In this document: positions 53,531-64,000 of the stretch, in pieces | How positions within the stretch are numbered: position 1 is the first letter of the stretch | How the letters are laid out: each line of letters begins with the position of its first letter | Source of the DNA: Aspidapion aeneum | Taxonomy: Eukaryota; Arthropoda; Insecta; Coleoptera; Brentidae | NCBI GenBank assembly: GCA_963576565.1 | Contig: OY755046.1 | Span: 67,059,583 to 67,123,582, forward strand | DNA: 64,000 nucleotides | Direction of reading: 5' to 3' | The notes under the pieces: model-generated | Seen by the model: the letters and a program-made list of their open reading frames with translations, nothing else | Told to the model about the DNA's origin: nothing | Database searches by the model: none | Translations under genes and position numbers: made by a program

Positions 53531-53889
53531 ATGCTCCTATCAAAAAAATTCTTTAATCATTCATATAATAACAACAAAAACCATAAGCCATGCCCTTACA
53601 GAAACAAAATGGTAATTTGGAAATGGCAAAATGTCCAGTTCGAAAAAGTTTTCAAAACTTTTCGCATTTTCGTATGCGGGAAATTCAAAAATTGTAATAA
53701 TACACAAATTGTACCGGGGTTAAAATATTCATAGTTGGCAAAGTTTTTCAAACCAATCTGTACCCTGCTATCCAGTGGCGGATCTAAGGGGGAGACGCGG
53801 GGGTTGTTCCCCCCTTCTCTCACCGACAAAAAACATTTGTGTCTAATAAAAAAATTATCTAAATGAATATCGTATAGGAAAAAGCTATA

Positions 53890-54506
53890 CAGTGAAACCT
53901 CTTATAAGCGGACACTCAGGTTTTCGTCAATTTTGTCCGCTTATTGGAGGTGTCCGCTTATGAGAGAGAACTGCGAAATTTTAATATATATTTATTGACA
54001 ATTTTCGCTGCTTGGGTTTTTCCGATATTAAATTTTTTTGCGATCCTTCGTGCTGATCGATGTTCCTTCTCCGAAACGTTAACAACTTCAATTTTTTCAC
54101 GTAAACTAACTAAACTAAAAGTTTTTTACTAGGCGCTATTTCCAAGTGATCTATTAGTACCCAACTGAACAATAAAAATAAAACACAGCAGTCCCGCCGA
54201 ATAAAATATGTTGTAAATACGACATAAGTATTTACTCTCCGCATTAAAACGGAAAGAGGTTATTCCCCGGCGTGAAGAGTGCGTTATTGCCAACAAACTA
54301 CATAATATTTATGCCCATGTCGTGCAGCTTTCCGTCCTGTTGTCAGAGCTTCGCGTCCTGTTAAGGAAGGTTTCAGAATTTTATAACTGTCCACGTCCGG
54401 TTATTAGAGTGTCCGGTTACAGAGGTGAATTTTACATGTAAAGAAATAGGGAAAAGCTTGGTTCCATCAAATTTGTCCGCCTACAGGAAAAGGAGAGGTT
54501 TCACTG
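53890..54506 (+). mobile_element. Tigger-like MITE, copy 1 (complete)
   Basis: 617 bp; CAGTGAAACCTCTTATAAGC at the left, TCCGCCTACAGGAAAAGGAG + AGGTTTCACTG at the right, TA flanks. Subterminal TGTCCGCTTAT repeats. It encodes, on the minus strand, a decayed version of the helix-turn-helix described for the next copy. Confidence 0.8.
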
Positions 54507-54752
54507 TATTGACCTATGGGACCCTTACTTAGAAAGAGGAAAACAGGTGTTTAGATATTAATAGAAGCAAATTCTTCTCTTCATCACCTTCTGATTAATA
54601 CAAAATACAATATCGATGTGGTAACGTGAGCTCGTTTATTCTCCCACCAAGTCTTGTGTACAATTTCTTCTCCAGTGTTTCCTTTTCCTTTTAATTATTC
54701 AATCAGATGAAGTAAGGTACTTACCTGAAATATGATTGTAATTATTATTTCG

Positions 54753-55018
54753 AAATGGAGAATCCAAACATTATGGCCCTCCCTCCCATAAATCTAAACC
54801 CTGTTGCCAAAAAATATCTTTAAACAAACAGAAGCAACGGGGGTAACAAACCACTAAAGGGCAGCGTACTGTTAGATATGGGGTGGAGTTAAGGTGTAGG
54901 AACCAAGATATTTTAAGAGTGGTTTTATAAATAGATGTTTTTTCTTTCTTTAAACGTACGCCTGATAGAGTGGCAATCGGAGTACTACACTGTAATATAA
55001 TCCTGTTTGGATTCTCCA
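54753..55018. mobile_element. ~265-bp MITE (TGGAGAATCCAAACA ends)
   Basis: TGGAGAATCCAAACATTATG at the left and the inverse TGGAGAATCCAAACAGGATT at the right. No clear target duplication; superfamily unknown. The minus-strand frame 54771-55019 spans it and is not a gene. Confidence 0.6.
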
Positions 55019-55155
55019 TGAGAAGTTATAATTTATAGTTATGTTTCCATTCTTATCTGACTAAATAGGTTTTTATTTTTTTAAACAGGTTATTATTTAG
55101 GTAGGATATCGCACTTTCTTACAAAATGTACCTTTATTTTATATTGCAAAAATAC

Positions 55156-55704
55156 ACTTCCTTTAGGCGGATAAGTTTGTTCGAACCAAGCTTTTCCTTA
55201 TTTCTTTACATGTAAAATTCACTCCTATAACCGAACACTATAATAACAGGACGCGGACAATTTTTTTTTGATAAAAAATTCTGAAACCTCCCTTAACCAG
55301 ACGCGAACCTCTGACAACGGGACGGAGCGCTTCACGACATGGGCATAAATATTATTTAGTCTGTTGGCAACAACGCACTATACAGTCGGGGTATTAGCTC
55401 TTTCCGTTTTTATGCGGAGACTAAATACTTCTATCGTATTAACAACATATTTTATTTGGCGGGAATGCTGTTTTTTATTTTTATTGTTCGGATGGGTAGT
55501 AATAGATCTCTTTGAAATACCGCCTAGTAAAAAACTTCTTAGTTTAAAGATCGCTGAAAAATTTAATATCGGAAAAACTCAAGCAGCGGAAATTGTTAAT
55601 AAATATATATTAAAATTTCGCAGTTCTCTCTCATAAGCGGACACCTTCAATAAGCGGACAAAATCGACGAAACCGTGAGTGTCCGCTTATGGGAGGTTTC
55701 ACTG
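55156..55704 (-). pseudogene. Tigger-like element, copy 2, with transposase HTH exon remnant
   Basis: Inverted copy of the 53890-54506 element; its CAGTGAAACCTCCCATAAGC end is at 55704 next to TA, while the other end is degenerate. The plus-strand frame 55499-55636 reads SKKLLSLKIAEKFNIGKTQA then AEIVNKYILKF. This matches the N-terminal pipsqueak/CENP-B-type helix-turn-helix of pogo/Tigger transposases (IAEKFNIGKTQ is the recognition-helix region). The coding strand is therefore plus, opposite to the element orientation used above. The DDE domain is absent. Confidence 0.75.
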
Positions 55705-55821
55705 TATTTGATCTGTCTGTAGCGCTAAATTTCAGAGCTTATTAAAAACAGAAAAAAAAATATTTTGATTTTTGCTGCGATCTTGGCCCCTCTTCCCCCA
55801 AAAATTGAGGACCCGCCACTG

Positions 55822-56563
55822 CTGTCATCGAAACATGGTGCATGCAGGCCATCCCAGATGTTGCAAGATTAAATTCGGTTTTGTAAAGTCAAGCGGACAA
55901 AGGACACAGAATCACGGATCACCTAACAAACAGATAGGGAACTCAGGTGGTGGGGGGTGCTACGCGCATCTTTCACGCAGCCTGCCATGTTGGGGTCAAC
56001 CACTCCAGAGGCGCATTCTGTATTTCAATATTTTTTAAACTTTTAGTACGTATTGAGCACTAGTGGTGTGTAGAGTGATTTTTGTATTTGATATATGTTA
56101 TTTTTGATTTTAAACAATGGGAACGGTTTGTGCCGTAAGAGACTGTAAGTAATTTCCGATTTCCGCAGAATCCTATAAGGCAAACTTATACATTATTTTA
56201 TCTTTCGATTTTTTAAAAACTTTTGCCCTATCTTATACAAGGTGTTCAATAATTAAATGTCCTATGAGATGAATCTGTAAATGATTTAAGTACAAAGAGT
56301 TCTTAAGGACATATAGATCTGCAACCCCTTTGATTTTGTTTTTTTATTTTTTTTATACTTTTGCAAGATTTGTTATATTTATCTCAAATTTAAAAATGCG
56401 CCGCTATTAGATCCTAAAAAAACAATATATAAACTATGCTTTGTTTAGAAAGTTTTTGGTGTTTTGAATGAAACAGCGGCATAAGCTCAGTTTGTAGAAA
56501 AGGGAAATTTGTAGATTGGTATTTTAATCCTTAAATTAAGCAGAGTTTCACAAATTAAAAGGG
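55822..56563. other. No gene recognised
   Basis: A short ATG frame at 56118 (MGTVCAVRDC) followed by GTAAGT resembles a first exon with a donor, but nothing downstream supports it. The rest is AT-rich. Confidence 0.3.
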
Positions 56564-57343
56564 TAGGGGACAATAAGCCCAGCCGATTAACCGCGGCCGA
56601 TTCGACGCGGCTGGCTGATTGGCCGCGGCTCGTTTTGCCGCGGGGCCTTTTGCCTCCAATCGAATTGCCGCGGGAACAATTCGCCGCGAAATTTTTGTTT
56701 CATGATATTACCATTGTTTTATTTACCTTGACTTCATATAATATTTTTTTATAAAAATAATGTTTTCAAACTTTCCAACTATTTATTTGGTGGTAACTAT
56801 ACAATCCAGCATTTTTTAATTGGAAAAAATAAATAAAATGACGAATGTAGAATGGCGGTTTTTGCCATTTATGAACCGATATGCATCAAATTAGAAACTT
56901 TAGGATCTTTCATCAGCGCTGATTATTTTTTTTAACTTAAACTAAAAAAAATCAAAATGGGAACCGACATGAAATACCCAAACTTCTGAATTAGATGCAT
57001 ATCGGTTCAGAAATGGAAAAATCCGCCATGTATCGCCATTTTGATTTTTTAAAATTTAAGTTAAAAATAATGATCAGCGACCTTAAAAATCTTATCAGTC
57101 CGAGTTAGATACAAATCCATCCATAAACGGAAAAATCCGCCATTTTGGATCCGCCATTTTATTTATTTTCCTAATAAAAAAAAATGCTGGAAAGATTTAA
57201 AAAAAGTTATAATCAAACAAATATATATGAAGTCAAGCTAAATACAACTCTTTAAACAATTCCCAATGGTAACATCATAAAACAAAAAAATCTCACAGTG
57301 AATTGTCCCCGCGGCGAATTGGACCACAGCGAATTGTCCCCTA
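56564..57343. mobile_element. 780-bp MITE with CCGCGG/AATTCGCC subterminal repeats
   Basis: TAGGGGACAAT at the left and ATTGTCCCCTA at the right. The left ~110 bp holds an array of CCGCGG spaced by ATTCG-type words (CCGCGGGAACAATTCGCCGC at 56669); the right end has CCCCGCGGCGAATTGGACCA. The interior (56700-57290) is an imperfect inverted repeat with GAACCGATATGCATC and TCCGCCATTTT on both arms. The superfamily is unknown. Confidence 0.65.
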
Positions 57344-58393
57344 TCCATCTAAAGGGCCCTTAATAAAAAGAGAAAAAATGCATTTTAGCACTAAATTTAT
57401 TAACGTTTTTAAAACAGATTTTTAAATAATTTTGAAACTTAATTACTACCATTATGGTAATGCATAATTCCACAAAATTTTAATGGTCTGTTATAATTTT
57501 TAAGAAACAAACAAAAAATCGAAAAAAAAAATGCTAAGTTTAACACCCTGTGTAACCCCTTAAAGTTTCATGAATCATTTAAATTAAACCCTGTATAATA
57601 CACCATTATATAACAATTGGTCAAGAGTTTTGACACAAATTTGTTATAATTTTTTATTATGCTACTATTTACACTTTTAAGAATACATATAAAACGACTA
57701 TTTTTTTTAAATATTAGATTTTACTAAATTTTAAAATATTAATTTACCGTGAAGCAATTTTGTGCTAATTGTAAAGATTATTTGGTCGCCCTGTATCTCC
57801 TTAAACTTTCAATTTTTTTAAAAAACTAATAAATAATATCTGATTCCAGTAAATGAAGAAATTACTCTACAATGTCAAACTTCTTATATTTAAAATTCAC
57901 AATTTTACTCCTCTTGAAACTTAATAAATGTTATCCCAATACAACAAAAAAGCAATCAATTTTTTTCTTTTTGTGTTTGGCTGTATGCTGGAAACGACAA
58001 CATGCTCACGTATTCTGAACGAAGAAGAAGACCTCTTTTTGTGCTTCCCATATCTCTTATTCAATAGAACACATTATTTCCATAGTCCCCTACAGAGGAC
58101 AAGATATAATATTTTTACGCGGCCGAGAATCTAAAATTCATTTTAGCTCCCATTTTTAGCAGAACAAAACTATTTTAATGTTTTTATTGTTTCTGGCAGT
58201 AAAAATATTTTTTCGCATCAACAATCTGAAACATTCATATTTTATGATAAATTTATTTTAGTCCGGCTCTGAGTTTGATTCCCAATGCTCAGCCATCGTT
58301 GAATTCTCCGAGATCAAAGACGGCCAGCCGGCTTATTTATCTGTTTGTTAGGTGATCCGTGACAGAATTATAAAGCTTTACTAGATCATGAAC
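57344..58393. other. AT-rich DNA with CCCTGTAT motifs
   Basis: Motifs ACACCCTGTGTAA (57542), ACCCTGTATAATA (57589) and CGCCCTGTATCTCC (57788) resemble Tc1/mariner-type ends but do not pair cleanly. No gene is seen. Confidence 0.35.
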
Positions 58394-58878
58394 CAGGGCT
58401 ATCAAAACGGATGGGCCACGATCCCCCACTTTGTTGACGTCACATTGGGGGCTGATTTTTTTTTTGATGGTCACGTCACGACGAAAATTTAAAATATTGA
58501 AGTTGGAATGACGGTTCATGAATATTTGATTTTTACAAAAATAAAGCCGGTTTTAAGATTGTTTTTACTATATTCTTACAGAACAATTTTTTTTAATGTT
58601 TGGTAATCCCTAATTTTTTAAAGCCGCTTCATTAGCCAGGGCTATCAAAATGGACTGGCCACGATCCTCCACTTTGTTGACGTCACATCCGAGGCTGATT
58701 TTTTTTTTGATGGTCACGTTACCACACAGCTGATTGTCTTTGAAATACTGAAGTTGGAATGACGGGTCATGGATATTTGATTTTTTTTTAAATAAAGCCG
58801 TTTTTGAGATTGTTTTTACTTTATTCTGGCAGAACAATTTTTTTTAAATGTATAGTAAGCCCTAATTTTTCATAGCCG
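58394..58878. repeat. 242-bp tandem duplication
   Basis: Two units starting CCAGGGCTATCAAAACGGAT (58394) and CCAGGGCTATCAAAATGGAC (58636), each with ACTTTGTTGACGTCACAT and TTGATGGTCACGT. Divergence is roughly 10%. The minus-strand frames here follow the duplication and are not genes. Confidence 0.8.
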
Positions 58879-58885
58879 CTTCATT

Positions 58886-60012
58886 AGCTCACACAAAAAT
58901 TAAGTTTAAAGCAGAAGCGAATGTGACAATCACATATGACAAAGTCAAATACATGTCAAATATAACAGTTGGCATGTGGTACATGGCGGGTAATTTGAAT
59001 TCAAAATAAGGAATGCTAAATCTTGAAGATTTTAACCTTTTAATCATGTTGCTTCCTTACAAACCTTTGGTGGAATATCGGGATGGTGTCTGAGAATACT
59101 TCACTGAAATTTTGCGGAAATCTGTAGTGATATTTTGAAAATGTCATAAAAAAACCTCTGACCTCCCATAAGACCCAATGTAAACTCTTTGTTTGAACCC
59201 TATGTAAAATTCAGCCCCGGGAGAACAGCTGATTTTTTCAGGGTCGTGGCCTCTATTTTTGTGTTGGCCTTGCATTAGCTTACACTAAAATTAAATTTAA
59301 TACATAAGCGAATGTCACGGTGGATAGAATATACCGGTGTTCGGATCTGATAAATATATGTCGAATTTTCAAGTCACTGGTGGTCCAGCTGATTTTTAGA
59401 AACGAAAGTTAGATATGATATGAACAACTAATATTTTTTGAATTCTTTGAAAACTACGGCAATTTTCGTACTATTTTTTAGTATATTCTTATAAAATAAT
59501 ATTTGTCAGACATACCAGTCGTTATTTTTTTTAGCCCGCTTCATTTCTCTTTACACAAAAACTAAAATTCGAAGAAATGAATGTGTTCGTTTCAGCTTCA
59601 AAAATTATCCGCTGACGTATCTCTTTGTTTACTAGCCAATAGTCCTCGGTTCACCTTTGATATTAAACGATCACATTCAATTTGACTTGTAGTTTAAATT
59701 TTGTGTAACAAAAAATAAAGCGGGCTAAAAGAAAATAACGACAATACATCTAGAAAATTACATTTTATAACGGTGTACTAGAAAAGAGTAGAAAAATGGC
59801 CTTAGTTTTCAAAAAATTCAAAAATCAGCTGGACCACCAGTGACGTGGAAAATTCGACATATATATATAAGATCCGAACACCGGTCTATTCTATCCACCG
59901 TGAGCGAATGTGACAAACACAGATGACAAAGTCAAATACATGTCAAATATAACAGTTGACATGCGGTACATGGCGGGTAATTTGAATTCAAAATAATGAA
60001 TGCTAAATCTTC
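58886..60012. repeat. Duplicated ~125-bp segment, one copy interrupted
   Basis: 58886-59010 and 59281-59315 plus 59903-60010 share AAGCGAATGTGACAA, ACAAAGTCAAATACATGTCA and TACATGGCGGGTAATTTGAA. The second copy is split by the Mutator-like foldback. Confidence 0.8.
59316..59902. mobile_element. Mutator-like foldback MITE, copy 2
   Basis: 587 bp; CACGGTGGATAGAATATACC at the left, inverse CACGGTGGATAGAATAGACC at the right. Perfect 9-bp duplication AGCGAATGT (59307-59315, 59903-59911); the undisturbed target is present at 58926-58934. Long palindromic arms match 41006-41597. Confidence 0.88.
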
Positions 60013-60199
60013 GACCTTAACTATATGTGACGTTCAAATGTCAATAGTGTCAAATAGTGACCTTAGTAAGCGATCGTGGGGGGAATCCTAGCATAAGTCT
60101 AAGGTTTAGACAAAACACATTTTGGGGTGATATGGCAAAATTTCCGGGCCTTTCGTATATATCCTACTTGTTCTCTCAGTAAAATGGCTTCGCCATATG

Positions 60200-60652
60200 T
60201 TATGAATAATTTACCTACCGTTTTCCAGGTGTATATTCGAAAAACATTTCCAGACCGTTTGTATGTATGATTCTGCTGTTTCTTTTATATTTTCCAATTG
60301 TACTGAGTTTATATATAGGTTTGGTAGAGTTAATTTGCATTTTTACCTGATGGAAAATATTATAGAGAGTGTTGTTCAACAACAACCCAACTATAATAAC
60401 TTTCTAGTTGTGAAATGCTAAATTGAACTAAACATAAACGTTGTGTTTAAGGGTATTTTTGATGAAAAATCTAGTTTTTTGTAGGTAAAATAGTTTATTT
60501 CGATCTGACATTCAAAATCTTTTTAGTTGACTAACTTGACAATAAATTAATTCAATAACATACACTTGTATAATAAAACATACAGTGAGAACACTTGTAA
60601 CGTTATTAACACACCTGGAATAATCCGGGAGGTGGGATATTACTTCAATACT
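60200..60652 (-). repeat. Candidate 3' LTR of the Copia element
   Basis: Downstream of the pol stop on the minus strand, a purine tract AACAAGGGAAAGTA is followed by TTGAAGTAATATCCCACCTC. A TATATATAAA promoter-like box lies at about 60310. The other LTR is outside the window, so the end of the LTR cannot be fixed. Confidence 0.45.
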
Positions 60653-60670
60653 TTCCCTTGTTAATAACAG

Positions 60671-62281
60671 TTACAAAACACCCATTTGATTTCTAAAAAT
60701 CTGCAAACGAGTTTTTGCTAGTGGTTTCGTCATAACATCTGCTAACTGTATTTCTGTTGGTATTTGCCGAACTGCAATAGCACCTTCTAAAACTTTTTCT
60801 CTAACAAAAAAATGTTTTATGCTTATGTGCTTAGTTCTGCGATGTAACTCTGGATTATGAGCCAGTCTAACTGCAGCAGAGTTATCAACTTGAATAATAG
60901 GAACATATCTAAATTTCCAAATTTCTTTGTATAGTCTGCTTAGCCAAATAAGTTCTTTGGTTGCTTCACTAGCTGCTATTATTTCAGCTTCTGTTGTAGA
61001 GGTTGCTACTAAAGCTTGTCGCTGACTAATCCATGAAATTGCCCCATTGGCAAATGTAAAAACAACTCCAGAGGTTGATCTGCCAGTCTTTGTACAGCCT
61101 CCGAAGTCTGCATTACTGTAACATTTCATCTCCGGAATTTTCATGAAATTGTAGGTTATTCCTAAATCTCTGGTACCAGCAAGATATCGGAAAACTCTTT
61201 TTACTTGAACTACATTTTCTTGAGTAGGATTTTCTAAATATCTTGATAAATAGCCCACACTATAAGCTATGTCGGGTCTAGTTCCTACCATGAGATAAAT
61301 TAGAGTTCCTGTAGCTTGTCTATAAGGAAAGTCTACTTTGGAATTTTCTTTCCCTGTTTGAAGTATCTCTGCTGGTTTTAGCATTGGTGTCGCTACGGGT
61401 CTGCATTCTGAAAATCCAAATTTTTGCAAAATCTTCTCTGTGTAGCTTTTTTGACTAATTTTTATGCAATTTTCTGTCTGCTTTATCTCAAGACCCAAAT
61501 AAAAATTAGCTGGTTTAGCAGTAATTTTGAATTCTCTCTTCAAATCTTGAAGCAACCTATCTAAAGCCTCTTCAGATGTTGCTGCAAGCAGTTCGTCATC
61601 GACATATAGTGCTAGGAACATTTTCTCTTTATTTTTCTCTCTAATGTAAAGACATGGATCAGCTTCACTGACTTTAAACTCTAGTTTTAACAAATAGTCG
61701 TTGAATCTCTTATTCCAACATCTTGGAGCTTGTTTAAGTCCATATAAACTACGATTTAATCTACAAACTCTGTCTGTTCCATCAGTGTAGCCTTCTGGTT
61801 GATTCATAAAGATAATCTCTTCTAATTCTCCGTATAAAAATGCCGTCACAACGTCAAATTGTTTTAGATGCATATTTTCACTGGCTGCAACACTTAAAAC
61901 AGATCTAATCGTGGAAAGTTTGGCCACTGGACTAAACGTCTCATTATAATCAACTCCTTGACGCTGAGCAAAGCCTTTTATAACTAACCTTGCTTTAAAT
62001 TTGTCTACTGTACCATCTGGGTTAGATTTCACTCGATAAACCCACTTACAGGGTAGCGCTTTGGTATCATTAGGCAATTTTTCTAACGTCCAAGTTTGAT
62101 TTTCTTTTAACGAATTGATTTCACTTTCCATAGCTCTTTTCCATTCATAGCTTTCCCTAGTTTCAAGTGCTTCTTTGTAAGTTTGAGGAGTGTCAATATT
62201 ACAAATAATATCTTCAGCTATGCTGATACATTCATCTTGAAATCTTTTAGGTTTTTGTAAAGTTTGACGATTTCTGAGATT
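60671..62281 (-). pseudogene. Copia reverse transcriptase and RNase H (intact frame)
   Basis: An open frame of 486 codons from ATG 62131, but homology continues upstream without another stop to 62281 (YNLRNRQTLQKPKRFQDECI-like linker and ESYEWKRAMESEINSLKENQ), so the ATG is internal. RT motifs: PCKWVYRVKSNPDGTVDKFK, QFDVVTAFLYGELEEIIFMN (motif A Asp), SLYGLKQAPRCWN (motif B) and ALYVDDELLA (catalytic YVDD). RNase H: SWISQRQALVATSTTEAEII (TEAE), VDNSAAVRLAHNPELHRRTK, DVMTKPL. All catalytic residues are present, and length is normal for Copia. The break is at the upstream end: TAA near 62282 separates it from the integrase frame. Confidence 0.9.
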
Positions 62282-63990
62282 TTATGAAGTACTTGGTTCT
62301 TCTTCATCTGTTTCTTCACTTTCGCTTATGTCAGTAACATGTCTTTCTTGATCTTCATCTTGTTGTTCATCTTCTTCGTCATTTTCTTCTTCTTCCACTT
62401 GACTTTCTGAAAAATCTTGTCTTGAATCTTGAATGCAAGTATTTGGAGGAATAATTGGTATTCTGGTGTTGCTCTCGGTGCTTATACTGGAATGATCAGA
62501 AATACTGGATTTTTGAGCACAAACTTTAAGATACTCTTGAAATTTTACATCTCTTGAAACATAGACTTTGTTTTGCTGTTTAACCCAAATTCTATATCTT
62601 TCATCACCATCGTAACCTACCAAATAGCCTTTTATTGCCTTTTTGTCCATTTTTCTCCTTTTTTGAATTGGAACATGAAAATAACAAGCCGAACCTACTA
62701 TCCTTAGGTGCTTAATTCTAGGTGTTTTTCCATACCATAATTCAAACGGACTTACATTCTCTACTGACGATTTTCCAGTTCTGTTTAGGACATAAATAGA
62801 TGTGCTTACTAACTCAGCCCACATTTCCTTTGGAAATTCTACTTCTGAGCGCGAGTATTTTAACGTTCTTGCCATTTCGACTGTCGTACGATTCTCACGT
62901 TCACTACCTCCGTTCTGTTCTTGTGTGTATGGAGCTGTCAGTCTAAACGTGATACCTTTGCTCGCAAGTATAGATTTAACGTCTTTGTTGTCGAATTCGC
63001 CACCACCATCTGTCAATAACTCTTTGATTTTATGGCCTGAATTTTCAACAAGTGCTAACATATTCTTTAGCATTTCTTTGGTCTCTTCTTTTCTTTTATC
63101 AAATAACCTCTGTATTGAGTATAACTGTCTTTAAAAATCAGTAGATACCTTTTTCCTTGAAAAGAAGAATCAAAAGGTCCAACTAGGTCTGCTGAAACTA
63201 ACTCTCCAGGTTTTGTTGCCTTTTGTCGAGTACCAAATGGTAAACGGTGCGTCTTACCATAAATACATGGTTCACAAATCTCATTATTCAGTTTGACTGT
63301 AATGCCCATCTCTTTTTGTAATTTTGCTTTTACATACCTTTTGTCTTGATGCCCCCATCTCTCATGGTAAAGTTGAAGCATAGAACTGTCTGCTTCTGCA
63401 ATGTTACAATGGATTTCTGTTTCTGGAATGATGGGTTTAATATTCAGCTTATATAAACTCCCACCAACCTCTCTGTTACCATTTATCATTGTTTTTCCAA
63501 CTTTAAAGCAGCATCTTGTGCGTGTGGATCTAAAAGTACTGTTTGCATTTCTGTCATGGGCTGCAAGTACTGAAAACAAATTCTTTGATATACCAGGTAC
63601 ATACCATACGTCTTTTAATAAAACGATTTCTTCTTCAACTGAACTTTTCTTAACTGAATTTACAAACTGAATTGTACCTTTTCCAACAGCACTTAACACT
63701 TCTTTTCCTGCGGCTTTTATGCTACATGGCGACTCAAAACTTTCAAATTCTGTGAAATATATTGGTGTGTTTGTAACATGCTTTGTTGCTCCATTATCCA
63801 CCCACCATATAGACGTCTCTTGCTCTGTTACCAAAACTTCTTCATCTAAGGATAATAATGCTGTATTTGCTTGTTGTTTGGTATTTGCAGCAAATGTCTT
63901 TTTCTGGTTTTTCGGCGGTCTTCCGTCTGCAATCCACTTTTTACATGTTTTCACCCAATGTCCATTCAATCCGCAGTAATTAAACTTATT
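62282..63990 (-). pseudogene. Copia gag end, protease and integrase (frameshifted)
   Basis: Reading the minus strand from the window edge: a zinc knuckle YCGLNGHWVKTCKKW whose first Cys is Phe; protease SIWWVDNGATKHV (DNG where Copia normally has DSG); integrase zinc region YHERWGHQDKR ... CEPCIYGK; and catalytic core with the first Asp in SADLVGPF. In the core a small deletion plus frameshift near 63070-63100 follows SYTQY, and the second frame resumes in MLKNMLALVENSGHKIKELL. The second Asp is in LLTDGGGEFD and the Glu in NGGSERENRT. The acidic linker (EEEENDEEDEQQDEDQE) precedes a TAA at 62282. Gag is cut by the window edge. Integrase is inactive in this copy. Confidence 0.88.
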
Positions 63991-64000
63991 ACTCTTACTT

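Larger units (their letters stand above)
53773..55821. mobile_element. Putative 2.05-kb hAT-like element with nested elements
   Basis: The left end CAGTGGCGGATCTAAGGGGG and right end GAGGACCCGCCACTG are inverted; flanks CTGCTATC and CTGTCATC agree at six of eight positions. It contains the Tigger elements at 53890-54506 and 55156-55704 and the MITE at 54753-55018. Two independent MITE ends falling in this arrangement by chance cannot be excluded. Confidence 0.4.

Noticed and set aside
54716..54760. Strong-looking minus-strand splice donor (CAG then GTAAGTACC)
   Set aside because: The sequence before it belongs to a MITE (54753-55018) and has no coding character; it could be a 5'UTR exon but nothing supports it.
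56118..56155. Possible first exon MGTVCAVRDC followed by GTAAGT, reminiscent of a THAP-domain start
   Set aside because: Too short, no second exon found, and such ATG-GT combinations are expected by chance.

Overview
This is a 64 kb piece of a large, repeat-dominated insect genome. The organism is not identified by any marker gene. The LINE, hAT and Copia families, the AT-richness and the very TE-heavy intron look to me like a beetle, possibly a chrysomelid with a big genome, but that is inference.

Only one host gene is visible. Two consecutive minus-strand exons (32738-32865 and 30564-30736) have consensus splice sites and matching phase. They encode the first cadherin repeat of a calsyntenin (insect Cals), a postsynaptic type-I membrane cadherin. 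Neither the first nor later exons are recognisable, so the rest of the window is probably intron of this gene or flanking DNA. Between the two exons, a ~373 bp unit carrying the 3' part of the upstream exon plus its splice donor has been tandemly amplified. This leaves three extra 84-nt cassettes with donor, plausible acceptor, open frame and symmetric phase. This is the most interesting object in the window.

Everything else recognisable is mobile DNA. Retroelements: a nearly complete minus-strand Copia element (60.2-64 kb) and a deleted Copia bounded by two ~99% identical LTRs (11.5-13.5 kb). There are three copies of a LINE family ending in (TAG)n, a related LINE ending in (TA)n, two RTE-like copies, a Jockey-like LINE with a 15-bp target duplication, an RNase-H-class LINE tail ending in CCTAA repeats, and a Penelope-like fragment with a GIY-YIG domain. 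DNA transposons: three copies of a TTF-finger (ZMYM1-like) hAT element, a Tc1/mariner transposase pseudogene with DD40D spacing, Tigger/pogo elements, and a Helitron-type helicase tail. There are also Mutator-like foldbacks with 9-bp target duplications, and a family with CCC...GGG ends and a 2-bp target duplication that appears to be the non-autonomous form of an orphan arthropod gene. Many MITEs are present.

Layout: 0-7 kb MITEs, composite inverted repeats, Penelope fragment; 7-18 kb hAT copies with nested foldback, LINE and CCC-ended elements, and deleted Copia; 18-30 kb LINE and transposase remnants; 30-33 kb calsyntenin exons; 33-43 kb MITEs, palindromes and nested LINEs; 43-60 kb further DNA transposons, a minisatellite and LINEs; 60-64 kb Copia. 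Several insertions can be dated relative to each other from empty sites within the window.
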